Shown: piece by piece, positions 7,730-16,500 of the stretch
How positions within the stretch are numbered: the first letter of the stretch is position 1
How the letters are laid out: every line of letters begins with the position of its first letter
DNA from: an uncultured Bacteroidales bacterium
Lineage (GTDB): Bacteria; Bacteroidota; Bacteroidia; Bacteroidales; FEN-979
DNA length: 55,605 nucleotides
Direction: 5' to 3'
Assembly (NCBI GenBank): GCA_903845055.1
Contig: CAIMWF010000114.1
Coordinates: forward strand, 1-55,605
Notes under the pieces: model-generated
What the model was told of the DNA's origin: nothing
Database searches by the model: none
The model's input: only the letters and a program-made list of their open reading frames with translations
Translations under genes and position numbers: made by a program

Positions 7730-8511
7730 TATTTAAAAAGGTTTTCCAGAAAGTTAGAAAGCTCTGCAGGCGAAGTGTTTTCGAACAGTTTTCCCTCGTG
7801 GCTGTATGCAATGTCGCCCCGCTCCTCCGAAACGATGATGGCGATGGCATCCGATTTTTCGGTGATTCCTACGGCCGCGCGGTGGCGTAACCCGTAAAAA
7901 GTCGGGATGCTGGCCTTGTTCGAAACCGGGAGGATGCACCTTGCGGCCTTGATTTTATTCCCGATGATGATTACGGCGCCGTCGTGAAGCGGGCTGTTCT
8001 TAAAGAAGATGGTTTCAATCAGCACCTCCGAAATGCTGGCTTCAACCGGCTGGCCTGTATCGATATACTGGGCAAGTTCGTTCTGCTGCGCGATGACGAT
8101 CAATGCGCCCGTCCTGGTCTCGGCCATTTTCTGGCAGGCCTTCACAATCTTGTCGATGTTGAGATTCACGGGGTTGTTGATCTTAAAATGCCAGAAGAGA
8201 AATCTTTTGCGCTGGTTCCTGATGATCCGCGTGTTGCCTACCATCAGCAGCACCTGCCGTATTTCAGGTTGAAACACAACGATCAGGGCAATCACCCCGA
8301 CACTGATAAACTGGCCCAGGATCTCCGTCAGCAGCTGCATCTGGAGGGCTTTCACCACCTTCCATATCAGGTAAACCGCGATGATGCCGATGAAAATCCT
8401 GATCCCCGCCGTTCCCTTGACAAGGTTGTAGATTTCATACAACAGGAATGCAAAAAGGACAATGTCGATTACATCAACAATTCGGAGAGAAAACAGGCCG
8501 GTCAGTAACAT
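7729..8511 (-). CDS. cdaA: Diadenylate cyclase, CdaA type
   Basis: A 260-residue membrane-anchored enzyme that makes cyclic di-AMP from two ATP. Three hydrophobic segments cover about residues 10-100 (IVDVIDIVLFAFLLYEIYNL; IRIFIGIIAVYLIWKVV; FISVGVIALIVVFQPEIR). The DAC domain follows, with GALIVIAQ, the catalytic HDGAVII motif and the ATP-binding GLRHRAAVGI. Length and architecture are those of CdaA/DacA rather than DisA, which lacks the N-terminal membrane segments and has a DNA-binding tail. It lies downstream of folP, an arrangement I recall as common in Bacteroidetes. A perfect TACTTTTG box at 8620-8627 could give it its own promoter. No CdaR or c-di-AMP phosphodiesterase is nearby. Confidence 0.94.
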   Translation of the reverse strand: MLLTGLFSLRIVDVIDIVLFAFLLYEIYNLVKGTAGIRIFIGIIAVYLIWKVVKALQMQLLTEILGQFISVGVIALIVVFQPEIRQVLLMVGNTRIIRNQRKRFLFWHFKINNPVNLNIDKIVKACQKMAETRTGALIVIAQQNELAQYIDTGQPVEASISEVLIETIFFKNSPLHDGAVIIIGNKIKAARCILPVSNKASIPTFYGLRHRAAVGITEKSDAIAIIVSEERGDIAYSHEGKLFENTSPAELSNFLENLFK

Positions 8512-8515
8512 TTGG

Positions 8516-8550
8516 GATTTACGATTTACGATTTACGATTTACGATTTTA
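8516..8550. repeat. 7-bp repeat array (GATTTAC, 5 units)
   Basis: Four perfect GATTTAC units plus GATTTTA, immediately upstream of the cdaA start codon. The reverse complement of this family (AAATCGT) occurs at 10792 and 53381. Confidence 0.75.
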
Positions 8551-8575
8551 TTTCTTAGCCATACTTGGTCCTCAA

Positions 8576-8607
8576 TTTCGCTATTTCGCTACCTCGCTAC
8601 CTCCCGC
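8576..8607. repeat. 8-bp repeat array (TTTCGCTA family, 4 units)
   Basis: Units TTTCGCTA, TTTCGCTA, CCTCGCTA, CCTCCCGC. These are the reverse complement of the TAGCGAAA/TAGCGAGG units at 6358-6397, about 2.2 kb away. Confidence 0.65.
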
Positions 8608-8619
8608 AATGGCCTGGTG

Positions 8620-8627
8620 CAAAAGTA
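8620..8627 (-). promoter_or_regulatory. -7 box for cdaA (TACTTTTG)
   Basis: Minus-strand TACTTTTG followed by C, a perfect TAnnTTTG match, between folP and cdaA. It would let cdaA be expressed independently of folP with a leader of about 100 nt that contains the two repeat arrays. Confidence 0.4.
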
Positions 8628-8638
8628 CGACTTTCCCG

Positions 8639-9463
8639 TCAACCCGTCATCCCCACCAGCCTCACCGCCTCCACCGCCTCTTTCACATCGTGGACCCGCA
8701 GGATGTCGGCCCCTTTCAGCAAAGCAATAGTGTTCAGCACAGTGGTGCCGTTCAGCGCGTTTTCAGGGGTCGCATGGAGGACCTTATTGATCATGGATTT
8801 GCGCGAAAGTCCTGCAAGAAGCGGGACTCCTTCCGAACGGAACTCGTCAAACCGGGAAAGAAGGGTAAAATTGTGTTCTGTATTTTTGCCGAACCCGAAT
8901 CCGGGGTCGAGGATCACCTGGAGAACGCCCTTGTCGCGGCAGCGGGCAAGTTGTTGTTCAAAAAAATAGCTTACTTCGGCAAACACATCTGAATAACCGG
9001 GATTATCCTGCATGTTTTCAGGGGTTCCCTTCATGTGCATCAGCACGTAGGGCACTTTAAGCGTTGCAACCGTTTCAAGCATTGCGGCGCCGAAACGGCC
9101 ACCGTATACATCGTTGATCATCCCTGCGCCATGTTCCACGGCGGCGCGTGCCACCTCCGCGCGAAAAGTGTCGGCTGAGAAGATCATTGCCGGAAACTCC
9201 CTGCAAAGCATGTCGATGACGGGGATCAACCGTGCCAGTTCCTCCTCCTGGCTGACAGGAATAGCTTTCGGACGGGTGGAAACAGCCCCGATATCGATGA
9301 TGGAGGCGCCGTCGCCGATCATTTTTTCAACCTGCGATATCCTGGACGCAGTATCGGGATACCTGCCGCCATCGAAAAATGAATCGGGTGTGAGGTTGAG
9401 GATTCCCATGACCACGGGAGAGGAAAGATCTAACAGGTGTGAGCCGCAATTTAATCTGGTCAT
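8639..9463 (-). CDS. folP: Dihydropteroate synthase
   Basis: A 274-residue TIM-barrel enzyme that condenses p-aminobenzoate with dihydropterin pyrophosphate in folate synthesis, the sulfonamide target. Signatures: MGILNLTPDSFFDGGRY near the N-terminus, IIDIGAVSTRPKA, and VILDPGFGFGKNTEHN. The C-terminal ADILRVHDV is also typical. An upstream in-frame ATG at 9500-9502 would add 13 residues; I prefer 9463 because homologous N-termini usually begin a few residues before the first strand, but this is not certain. A TACTTTTG box lies about 110 bp upstream. cdaA follows after 127 bp. Confidence 0.94.
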   Translation of the reverse strand: MTRLNCGSHLLDLSSPVVMGILNLTPDSFFDGGRYPDTASRISQVEKMIGDGASIIDIGAVSTRPKAIPVSQEEELARLIPVIDMLCREFPAMIFSADTFRAEVARAAVEHGAGMINDVYGGRFGAAMLETVATLKVPYVLMHMKGTPENMQDNPGYSDVFAEVSYFFEQQLARCRDKGVLQVILDPGFGFGKNTEHNFTLLSRFDEFRSEGVPLLAGLSRKSMINKVLHATPENALNGTTVLNTIALLKGADILRVHDVKEAVEAVRLVGMTG

Positions 9464-9570
9464 GATTTGATTTCTTAACTGCCTGGCTGATTTCAGATTC
9501 ACTCCCAGGGAAACTGTCGGGTGCCGGTAAAACAGCCCCGGACTGTTATTTTTTTGTTAAAATCGGAGCC

Positions 9571-9578
9571 CAAAAGTA
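9571..9578 (-). promoter_or_regulatory. -7 box for folP (TACTTTTG)
   Basis: Minus-strand TACTTTTG, the same 8-mer as the box before cdaA, in the divergent folP/DoxX region. The opposite strand has a weaker TACTTTTA at 9601-9608 ahead of the DoxX-like gene. Confidence 0.4.
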
Positions 9579-9626
9579 CGACCAATAGGCAGATTTTTGT
9601 TACTTTTAGCATCAAATTTATCACGC

Positions 9627-10751
9627 ATGAAAATACTCAGAACGATTTTCAGAATCCTTGTCGGCATTGTCTTCGTGTTCTCCGGTTTTGTAAAAGGGAT
9701 CGACCCGCTTGGAACGGTCTACCGCATGGACGATTATTTCATTGCCTTCAACCTTCCCTGGTTCATGAATTTCAGCATATACCTGACGATATTTTTGTGC
9801 ACGATGGAATTCATCCTTGGCTTCAGCCTCCTGTTCAACCTCTGGATCAGGAAAACCGTGTGGCTGCTGGTACCCATGATGATGTTCTTCACCATCCTCA
9901 CCTTTTTCGATGCCGTTTACAATATTGTTCCCGATTGCGGCTGCTTCGGCGATGCGCTGAAGATCACCAACGTTCAGACTTTTGTCAAGAACCTTTTCCT
10001 GATGGGTTTCATCCTGATGATCTTCGCATGGCGGAAGAAATACAGGAGCCTGCTGCCTGTCCGGGGGGATGTAATGGTACTGGTGGTTGTGATCCTTCTT
10101 TTTTCCGGAATGTCGGTACAATGTTACCGCCATCTTCCCATGGTCGACTTCATGGGATGGAAAGTGGGAAACCGGGTCGACAAGACCGAAACACTGCCTG
10201 TCACCTTTTACGTTACCTATAAAAACAAGCACACCGGCAAAGAGAAGGAATTTGTGGCGCCGAATTACCCGTGGAACGACTCGACCTGGCTGGCCACCTG
10301 GATATTTAAAAGCCAGCGGGTTGTTGACCCGAACAAAAACCAGGGTCTGGCCCTGCGTGTGGAGGACCAGTTCGGGGGCGATTTCACGGCAAGTATCCTG
10401 AAGAATCCCGATTACCAGTTCATCCTGGTGGCCTATGATCTTACAAAGACCAATACCGAAGGGTTCCATAAAATTCTTCCATTGTATAAAAAAGCCACGG
10501 CAGACGGGTATACTTTCATATGTCTTACAAACAGCCAGCCCGCCGAAATTAAAAAGTTCAGGATGGCAAACGGCACAGCCTTCGATTTCTACAATGCCGA
10601 CGACGTGGTGCTTAAAACCATGGTGCGCTCCAGTCCCGGCCTCATCCTGATGAAAGATGGCATCGTGCTCGCAAAGTGGGGCTTCCGCGACTTCCCTGGC
10701 TACGCAGAGGTAAAAGAGCGGTATATAAAATCTACAAGCCAAAAACAATAA
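9627..10751 (+). CDS. DoxX/MauE-family membrane protein (BT_3928-like)
   Basis: A 374-residue protein with four to five hydrophobic segments in the first ~180 residues. It contains the FSGFVKGIDPLGT motif after the first segment and PDCGCFGDAL before a later one, both typical of the DoxX/MauE relatives found next to tpiA in Bacteroidetes. The C-terminal ~190 residues look like a soluble domain, possibly thioredoxin-like (FILVAYDLTKT, then SSPGLILMKDGIVLAKW) but without a CxxC. Start at 9627 is chosen over 9597 because MKILRTIFRILVG opens a normal membrane signal. The reaction is unknown; a redox role is only suggested by the family. The gap to the next gene is filled by heptamer repeats. Confidence 0.78.
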   Translation: MKILRTIFRILVGIVFVFSGFVKGIDPLGTVYRMDDYFIAFNLPWFMNFSIYLTIFLCTMEFILGFSLLFNLWIRKTVWLLVPMMMFFTILTFFDAVYNIVPDCGCFGDALKITNVQTFVKNLFLMGFILMIFAWRKKYRSLLPVRGDVMVLVVVILLFSGMSVQCYRHLPMVDFMGWKVGNRVDKTETLPVTFYVTYKNKHTGKEKEFVAPNYPWNDSTWLATWIFKSQRVVDPNKNQGLALRVEDQFGGDFTASILKNPDYQFILVAYDLTKTNTEGFHKILPLYKKATADGYTFICLTNSQPAEIKKFRMANGTAFDFYNADDVVLKTMVRSSPGLILMKDGIVLAKWGFRDFPGYAEVKERYIKSTSQKQ

Positions 10752-10756
10752 CCCCT

Positions 10757-10812
10757 CACTCGTCATTCGTCACTCGTCACTCCACAATCGTAAATCGTAA
10801 TTTGTAAATCCC
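10757..10812. repeat. 7-bp repeat array filling the DoxX-permease gap (8 units)
   Basis: Eight consecutive 7-mers: CACTCGT, CATTCGT, CACTCGT, CACTCCA, CAATCGT, AAATCGT, AATTTGT, AAATCCC. The array begins 5 bp after the upstream stop codon and ends one base before the permease ATG, so it occupies nearly the whole intergenic space, including any ribosome-binding region. The succession CAATCGT, AAATCGT, AATTT is repeated at 53374-53406. Confidence 0.8.
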
Positions 10813-10813
10813 C

Positions 10814-11893
10814 ATGTCCCGTTTTATCCTGAAGCGATTTTGGTACGGTCTGCTGGTCCTCTTCGGGGTGGTTGTGGTGGTTTTTTTTTTATTCAACGTT
10901 CTCCCGGGCGACCCTGCGCGCATGATGCTCGGGCAACGGGCTGACATTGCTTCCGTGCAGGCCATCAACAGGGACCTTGGACGCGACAAACCCCTTTTCA
11001 TCCAGTTCCTCAACTACCTGAACGACCTTTCGCCAATCTCCCTGCATAACACCGCCGACAGAAATCATTTTTTATACCTCGACCCGGCAAAATACGGTTC
11101 CACGCTGAAACTGGTGTCGTTCGGCCGATCGGCCCTGGTTCTGAAGTATCCTTACCTCCGCCGTTCATACCAGTCGAAGCGGAATGTCTCGGAGATCCTT
11201 TCCGAAGGGTTTGTCAACACCATCATCCTTGCACTCGTGGCCATGGCTTTTGCCATCATCGCCGGGATTGCCATAGGAATTGTTTGCGCGATATACAGGA
11301 ACAGTTTCATCGACCGGATCGCCCTGGTCTTTTCGGTCCTGGGCATGTCACTGCCTTCTTTTTTTGTTGCCATACTGAATGCATGGATTTTTGCGTTTAT
11401 CCTTGGAAAGTATACGGGGCTGAACATGTCGGGCAGTCTGTTTGGCGTGGATGATTTTGGCAGGGGCAGTTATCTCGACCTGAAAAATCTTGTTCTGCCA
11501 GCCTTTACACTGGGAATCAGGCCACTGGCCATTATCGTGGAACTCACCCGGAATTCGCTTCTTGAAGTGATGACACAGGATTATATCCGTACGGCAAAGG
11601 CAAAGGGGCTCAGCAAGACAAGGGTGATCCTGAAACATGCATTGAAAAACGCCATGAATCCCGTAGTCACTGCCGTTTCGGGCTGGCTGGCCTCATTGCT
11701 GGCCGGGGCTGTTTTTGTAGAGTTCGTGTTTGACTGGAAGGGTATTGGGGTGGTGATCGTCAACGCCCTTGATAAATATGATTTCCCGGTGGTGATGGGT
11801 GCGGTGCTCTTCATCTCCATCATCCTGATCGGCATCAATTTTTTTGTAGACATCCTTTACGGGTTGCTGGATCCGAGGATCAGGCTGCAATAG
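10814..11893 (+). CDS. ABC transporter permease, dipeptide/oligopeptide (DppB/OppB) type
   Basis: A 359-residue inner-membrane permease. The N-terminus (RFILKRFWYGLLVLFGVVVVVFFLFNVLPGDPARMMLGQ) is the standard DppB opening. A long extracytoplasmic region (about residues 40-125) separates the first and second membrane segments. Further segments follow, with the cytoplasmic EAA loop (DYIRTAKAKGLSKTRVILKHALKNAMNP) that docks on the ATPase. Peptide importers need a second permease, one or two ATPases and a binding protein, none of which is in this window, so this is an orphan subunit here. The start codon directly abuts a heptamer repeat array. tpiA follows at 34 bp. Confidence 0.9.
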   Translation: MSRFILKRFWYGLLVLFGVVVVVFFLFNVLPGDPARMMLGQRADIASVQAINRDLGRDKPLFIQFLNYLNDLSPISLHNTADRNHFLYLDPAKYGSTLKLVSFGRSALVLKYPYLRRSYQSKRNVSEILSEGFVNTIILALVAMAFAIIAGIAIGIVCAIYRNSFIDRIALVFSVLGMSLPSFFVAILNAWIFAFILGKYTGLNMSGSLFGVDDFGRGSYLDLKNLVLPAFTLGIRPLAIIVELTRNSLLEVMTQDYIRTAKAKGLSKTRVILKHALKNAMNPVVTAVSGWLASLLAGAVFVEFVFDWKGIGVVIVNALDKYDFPVVMGAVLFISIILIGINFFVDILYGLLDPRIRLQ

Positions 11894-11927
11894 TACAAAT
11901 CTGTAATTTAAATTCAAATCATCTAAT

Positions 11928-12686
11928 ATGAGAAAAAAAATTGTTGCCGGAAACTGGAAAATGAACAAAACGATGTCCGAAGCTGAACTCCTCCTGACTG
12001 AGATCGCCGATGCACTCGACGATGTGGAACTGGACAATGCCGAGGTGGTAATTTGCCCGCCGGCGCTTTACCTCGAAATGGCCACCGATGTGGCAGAGGA
12101 GGCCAATTTTTATGTTGGCGCCCAGAATGTCTATCCCGAAGATTCCGGAGCATTCACCGGGGAGATCAGCCCGATGATGCTGAAGAACATGAAGGTGGCC
12201 TATTGCATCATCGGCCATTCGGAACGCAGGAAGTATTTCAGTGAGAGCAATGAGTTCCTGATGTGCAAGGTTGACGGCCTGCTGAAAAACAACGTCCGCC
12301 CGATCTTCTGTTGCGGGGAGGTGCTGCCCGAACGTGAAGCCGGCCGGCATTTTGCGGTAGTGAAACAACAGGTTGAGGAGTCGCTGTTTCATCTTGGACA
12401 AGATCCCTTCGCGAAGGTGGTCATCGCTTACGAACCGGTTTGGGCTATCGGGACCGGTGTCACAGCCAGCAAGGAACAGGCCCAGGAGATGCATGCCTTT
12501 ATAAGGCAGCTGATCGGTGAAAAATATGGTGCAGAGGTTGCCGGTAATACGACCATCCTTTATGGCGGCAGCTGCAACGGCAAAAACGCAAGGGAACTCT
12601 TTTCCCAGCCCGATGTCGATGGCGGCCTGATCGGCGGCGCGTCACTCAAACCGGATGAATTCATGCAGATCATCACATCCCTGTAA
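11928..12686 (+). CDS. tpiA: Triosephosphate isomerase
   Basis: A 252-residue TIM barrel interconverting dihydroxyacetone phosphate and glyceraldehyde 3-phosphate. Catalytic residues are visible: Lys11 in GNWKMN, His97 in IGHSERR and Glu169 in AYEPVWAIGTG. The phosphate-binding loop (AYEPVWAIGTGVTAS) and C-terminal GGSCNGKN and GGASLKP are standard. Length is normal. It sits between an orphan permease and prmA (3-bp gap), and is probably cotranscribed with prmA and the giant exported protein. Confidence 0.97.
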   Translation: MRKKIVAGNWKMNKTMSEAELLLTEIADALDDVELDNAEVVICPPALYLEMATDVAEEANFYVGAQNVYPEDSGAFTGEISPMMLKNMKVAYCIIGHSERRKYFSESNEFLMCKVDGLLKNNVRPIFCCGEVLPEREAGRHFAVVKQQVEESLFHLGQDPFAKVVIAYEPVWAIGTGVTASKEQAQEMHAFIRQLIGEKYGAEVAGNTTILYGGSCNGKNARELFSQPDVDGGLIGGASLKPDEFMQIITSL

Positions 12687-12689
12687 ATT

Positions 12690-13517
12690 ATGGACTATAT
12701 TGAACTGAATATCACCAGTATTCGTGACATTGATCCCGAAATAATCCTTGCGCAACTTGCAGAACTTGGATTTGAAAGTTTTTCAGAATCAGAGAATATT
12801 CTCCAGGGATACGTTCGCGAAGATGTTTACGATGAACAGGCAGTCGCTTCATATCTTGCCTCGCTCAAAGTGTCGCATGATCTTGAGTTTGCTTTTCAGA
12901 GAATTCCTGAACAGAACTGGAATGCGCTGTGGGAAAGCGCCTATGAACCGGTAACCATCCGGGGCAAATGCCAGGTGAGGGCTCCCTTTCATCCGCCGGT
13001 ACCCGGGATTGAATATGACCTCGTGATAGAACCCCGGATGTCCTTCGGGACCGCCCACCACGAAACCACTTCCCTGATGCTTGAACTCATGATGGAAGAG
13101 GAAATCGCCGGGAAAGATGTTCTGGACATGGGTTGCGGTACCGGTGTGCTTGCCATCCTTGCTTTTAAAATGCAGGCCGCCCGGGTGGTCGCCATCGACA
13201 ACGACGAATGGGCATTCTCCAATGCACTTGATAATGTCGCGGTCAATGGTGCAGCCGCCATCAGGGTGATAAGGGGAGAGGTTGACGGGATCCCACTGCC
13301 GGGGTACGACCTGATCGTGGCCAATATCAACAGGAACGTTTTGCTGAAGGATATTCCCGGATATTCCGGGTTCCTGAATGGGAAGGGGGTCCTGTTGCTG
13401 AGCGGTTTCTATGAACAGGACCTGGAGATGATCAGCGAAGTTGCAGCAGGGGCAGGGCTTCATTATGTTACGCACAAGTCGGCAAACCATTGGGTGGGCG
13501 CCAGATTCATGAAATGA
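12690..13517 (+). CDS. prmA: Ribosomal protein L11 methyltransferase
   Basis: A 275-residue class I SAM-dependent methyltransferase. The N-terminal substrate-recognition domain starts MDYIELNITS and is followed by the linker and RPPF-like region (KCQVRAPFHPPV). The catalytic domain contains FGTAHHETTSLMLELM, SAM-binding DVLDMGCGTGVLAILAF, and the NPPY-equivalent VANINRNVLL. The family trimethylates L11 at several amino groups in the cytoplasm. It begins 3 bp after tpiA and its stop codon overlaps the next start (ATGA at 13514-13517), so translation of the following 1501-residue protein is likely coupled to it. Confidence 0.94.
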   Translation: MDYIELNITSIRDIDPEIILAQLAELGFESFSESENILQGYVREDVYDEQAVASYLASLKVSHDLEFAFQRIPEQNWNALWESAYEPVTIRGKCQVRAPFHPPVPGIEYDLVIEPRMSFGTAHHETTSLMLELMMEEEIAGKDVLDMGCGTGVLAILAFKMQAARVVAIDNDEWAFSNALDNVAVNGAAAIRVIRGEVDGIPLPGYDLIVANINRNVLLKDIPGYSGFLNGKGVLLLSGFYEQDLEMISEVAAGAGLHYVTHKSANHWVGARFMK

Positions 13518-16500
13518 ACAGGATAGGCAAGCGATTTCTCCTGGTACTCCTGGCAGCCGCGTTTACAACAGGGCTTTCAGCGGTCTCGCATGCGCAAAAA
13601 CCGGGATATTTTACCGGCGATTCCACCAAATTCGTGGGTGAACTCAACGCCATATTTTTCAATCTTGCGGAAAACGAAAAAAAAATCATCACGCCTTACA
13701 TGCAGGATTTCGTCCAGAAATGGAACCAGGAGAAATTCGATGCCGCACATAAAAAGATCGTTTACGGCATGTTTAACGAGCTGGTGAAAAAAAAGGTAAG
13801 ACCCTATCCCGATTTTTTCAATTACATCAACGCCCTGAATATTTTTGTCAACACGCAACAGCCTGACAGTTATTTTGTACCATGGTCGGATATCCTGAAA
13901 AAATTGATCACGGACAAGAACAGCAGGAATTTTTTCGCCTTTCTCGAATCAACCACAAGCCTCTTTTCGGGGGGCCTGGTGTACCAGTCACAGACCACGC
14001 GCTGGAAGATTACCCCTGCTGCATGCAGGTTTACCTTCGATTCGGTCCCGGTCATATCCTTTGAGAAGGGAAACCTTGTGTGCTACGCAAACGATGACAG
14101 TCTCAGCATCTACGACACCCGCGGAAGGTATTATCCGCTTGCAAACCTCTGGGCCGGAAAAGGAGGCGTGGTAAACTGGAAGAGGGCAGGAGGAGACCCT
14201 GGGCAACTCTTCGCCACCCTTGGCAGCTACAAGATACTCCTGCGGTTTTCAAATTTTACAGCCGATTCGGTGCTGCTGACCAACAAAAAATATTTCCCGA
14301 CCCCTGTCCTGGGGCGGTATACCGATAAGGTGCTCGCCGATGTGACCGAGGAAAAGGCGACCTACCCAAGGTTCAGCTCCTATGGCAAGATGATCGGGAT
14401 CTCGCACCTTTTCAACAACATCGATTATCTCGGCGGCTTCGCCATGGAGGGCCGCCGCATCATTGGCACCGGCGACCGGACGAACGATGCCCGGCTTTTT
14501 TTCAAAAAGGACGGAAAGGATTTCGTGGTGGCAAATTCCCAGTCCTTCATCATCAGTCCCGACCGCATCAACTCGGGGATGGCATCCATCACCATTTATC
14601 ATGACAACGACTCGATCTACCACCCAGGGCTCCAGCTGAAATACATGGACGACAAAAAGGAACTCTCGTTCAATAAGGATGAACGGGTAACCGCCACCAG
14701 CCCGTGGTACGATTCCTATCATAAAATTGAGATTTACTGCGAGGCGCTGTACTGGAAAGTCGGTGAACCGAAGATCAGCTTTGAAATGATGAAAGGGCCT
14801 TCTAAAGAAAGCAAGGCGGTATTCGAATCAAGCAATTACTACTCGATGCACCGTTACGAGAAGCTTCGCGGGATCGACGATGCAAACCCGCTGTCGCTCG
14901 TAAAGCTTTTTACGGGTCAGAAAAAATCAAAGGAGTTTACCCTTGATGAAATTACCAGGTACATGAACAAACCGGCCGAACAGGTCGAAGCACAGCTGCT
15001 GAACATGGCCACCCGTGGTTTCATTCTGTATGATATCGACAACAAGACCGCGCGGGTTAAAGATAAGCTTTACAACTACATCAACGCTTATTCCGGGAGG
15101 TCTGACTATGATGTGATCTTCTTTAACTCATTTGTGACCAACACCGCCAACGGGATACTGAACCTCGAAACCTTCGACCTCAGGCTCCAGGGGGTGCAGA
15201 TGATCGCCCTGAGCGACTCGCAGCAGGTTTATGTTTACCCGAAAAACGGGGAGGTGGTTCTGAAAAAGGACATGGATTTTGTCTTTACCGGTAAAATAAG
15301 CGCAGGACTTTTCGATTTCAGCGCCCGGGAATGTTCATTCGAATACAACAAATTCAAGGTGAATATGCCCCAGGTTGACTCGATGCTTTTCTATGTCACC
15401 AGCAAAACGAGGGATCCAAAAACAGGCAACTTCCCGCTCGTAAGAGTAAAGACCGCCATCACCGACCTGAGCGGCGAGTTGCTGATCGATGATCCGGCGA
15501 ATAAATCCGGGATGAAAAATTTCAGGCAATATCCCATTTTTACCAACAAGAGCATGGCCATGGTGTACTACAACAACAATGCTATCCAGAAAGGGGTATA
15601 TGCCAAAGATAAATTTTATTACGAGGTCAAGCCATTCACAATCAACAGCCTCGATGATATGGTCACCGACAGCCTGAAGTTTGCCGGCACCCTCTTTACC
15701 GCGGGGACCTTTCCGCAGATTGATGAATCACTCAAAGTACGTCCCGATTATTCACTGGGAATCGAGAAGACCACCACGCCCGAAGGGCTGCCTGTTTATG
15801 GAGGAAAAGGGACCTTCAGCGCGAAAGTTGATCTCAGCAACAAGGGGTTGCATGGCGACGGCACCTTCAGGTTCCTGAATTCTGTCAGTACCTCGCCCGA
15901 TTTTACCTTCCTGCCCGATTCCATGAAGACCCTCGCCAAAAATTTCAGAACCACAGAGGTGGAGGGAGGTGTCGAATATCCGCAGGTGAACGGCGATTCG
16001 GTAAAGGAATTCTGGATGCCTTACAGCGATTCGCTTAACATTACCAGCACGGGAAAACTGATGGGAATGTACAACAACCAGTCGACCTTTGCAGGCAGTC
16101 TTGCACTTACCCCGCGATCGCTCAGCGGCGATGGAACAGTAAGGATCAGGGATGCTGAAATGGATTCCCGCGGGTTCAACTTTAAACGGAGAACCTTCGA
16201 TGCCCTCATCGCCAACTTCCGCATCAAATCGTACGACCTGGCCGACCTGACCATCTCGACGAAAAACTACCAGACCCATTTCGATTTTGACCAGCGCAAG
16301 GGTGAGTTCAAATCGAACATCGGGATTTCGAGGGTCGAATTCCCGCTCAACAAGTATATCTGTTCGATGGACCGTTTCGACTGGCTGATCGACAGCGAGG
16401 AGATCATGCTGTACAACGAGCAAAGCACCAGGAAGCTATCCGATTCTCTCAGCCTGGCCCAATTGATCGACCTGGGCTATACAGGGGCCGAATTCATTTC

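Noticed and set aside
7729-8511. DisA-type diadenylate cyclase
   Set aside because: Three N-terminal membrane segments and 260-residue length fit CdaA; there is no HhH/DNA-binding tail.
9621-10766. 381-codon open frame on the minus strand opposite the DoxX-like gene
   Set aside because: It is a frame shadow: its residue pattern (His/Asp/Pro-rich, no domain) mirrors the opposite strand, and the plus-strand gene has clear membrane segments and family motifs.
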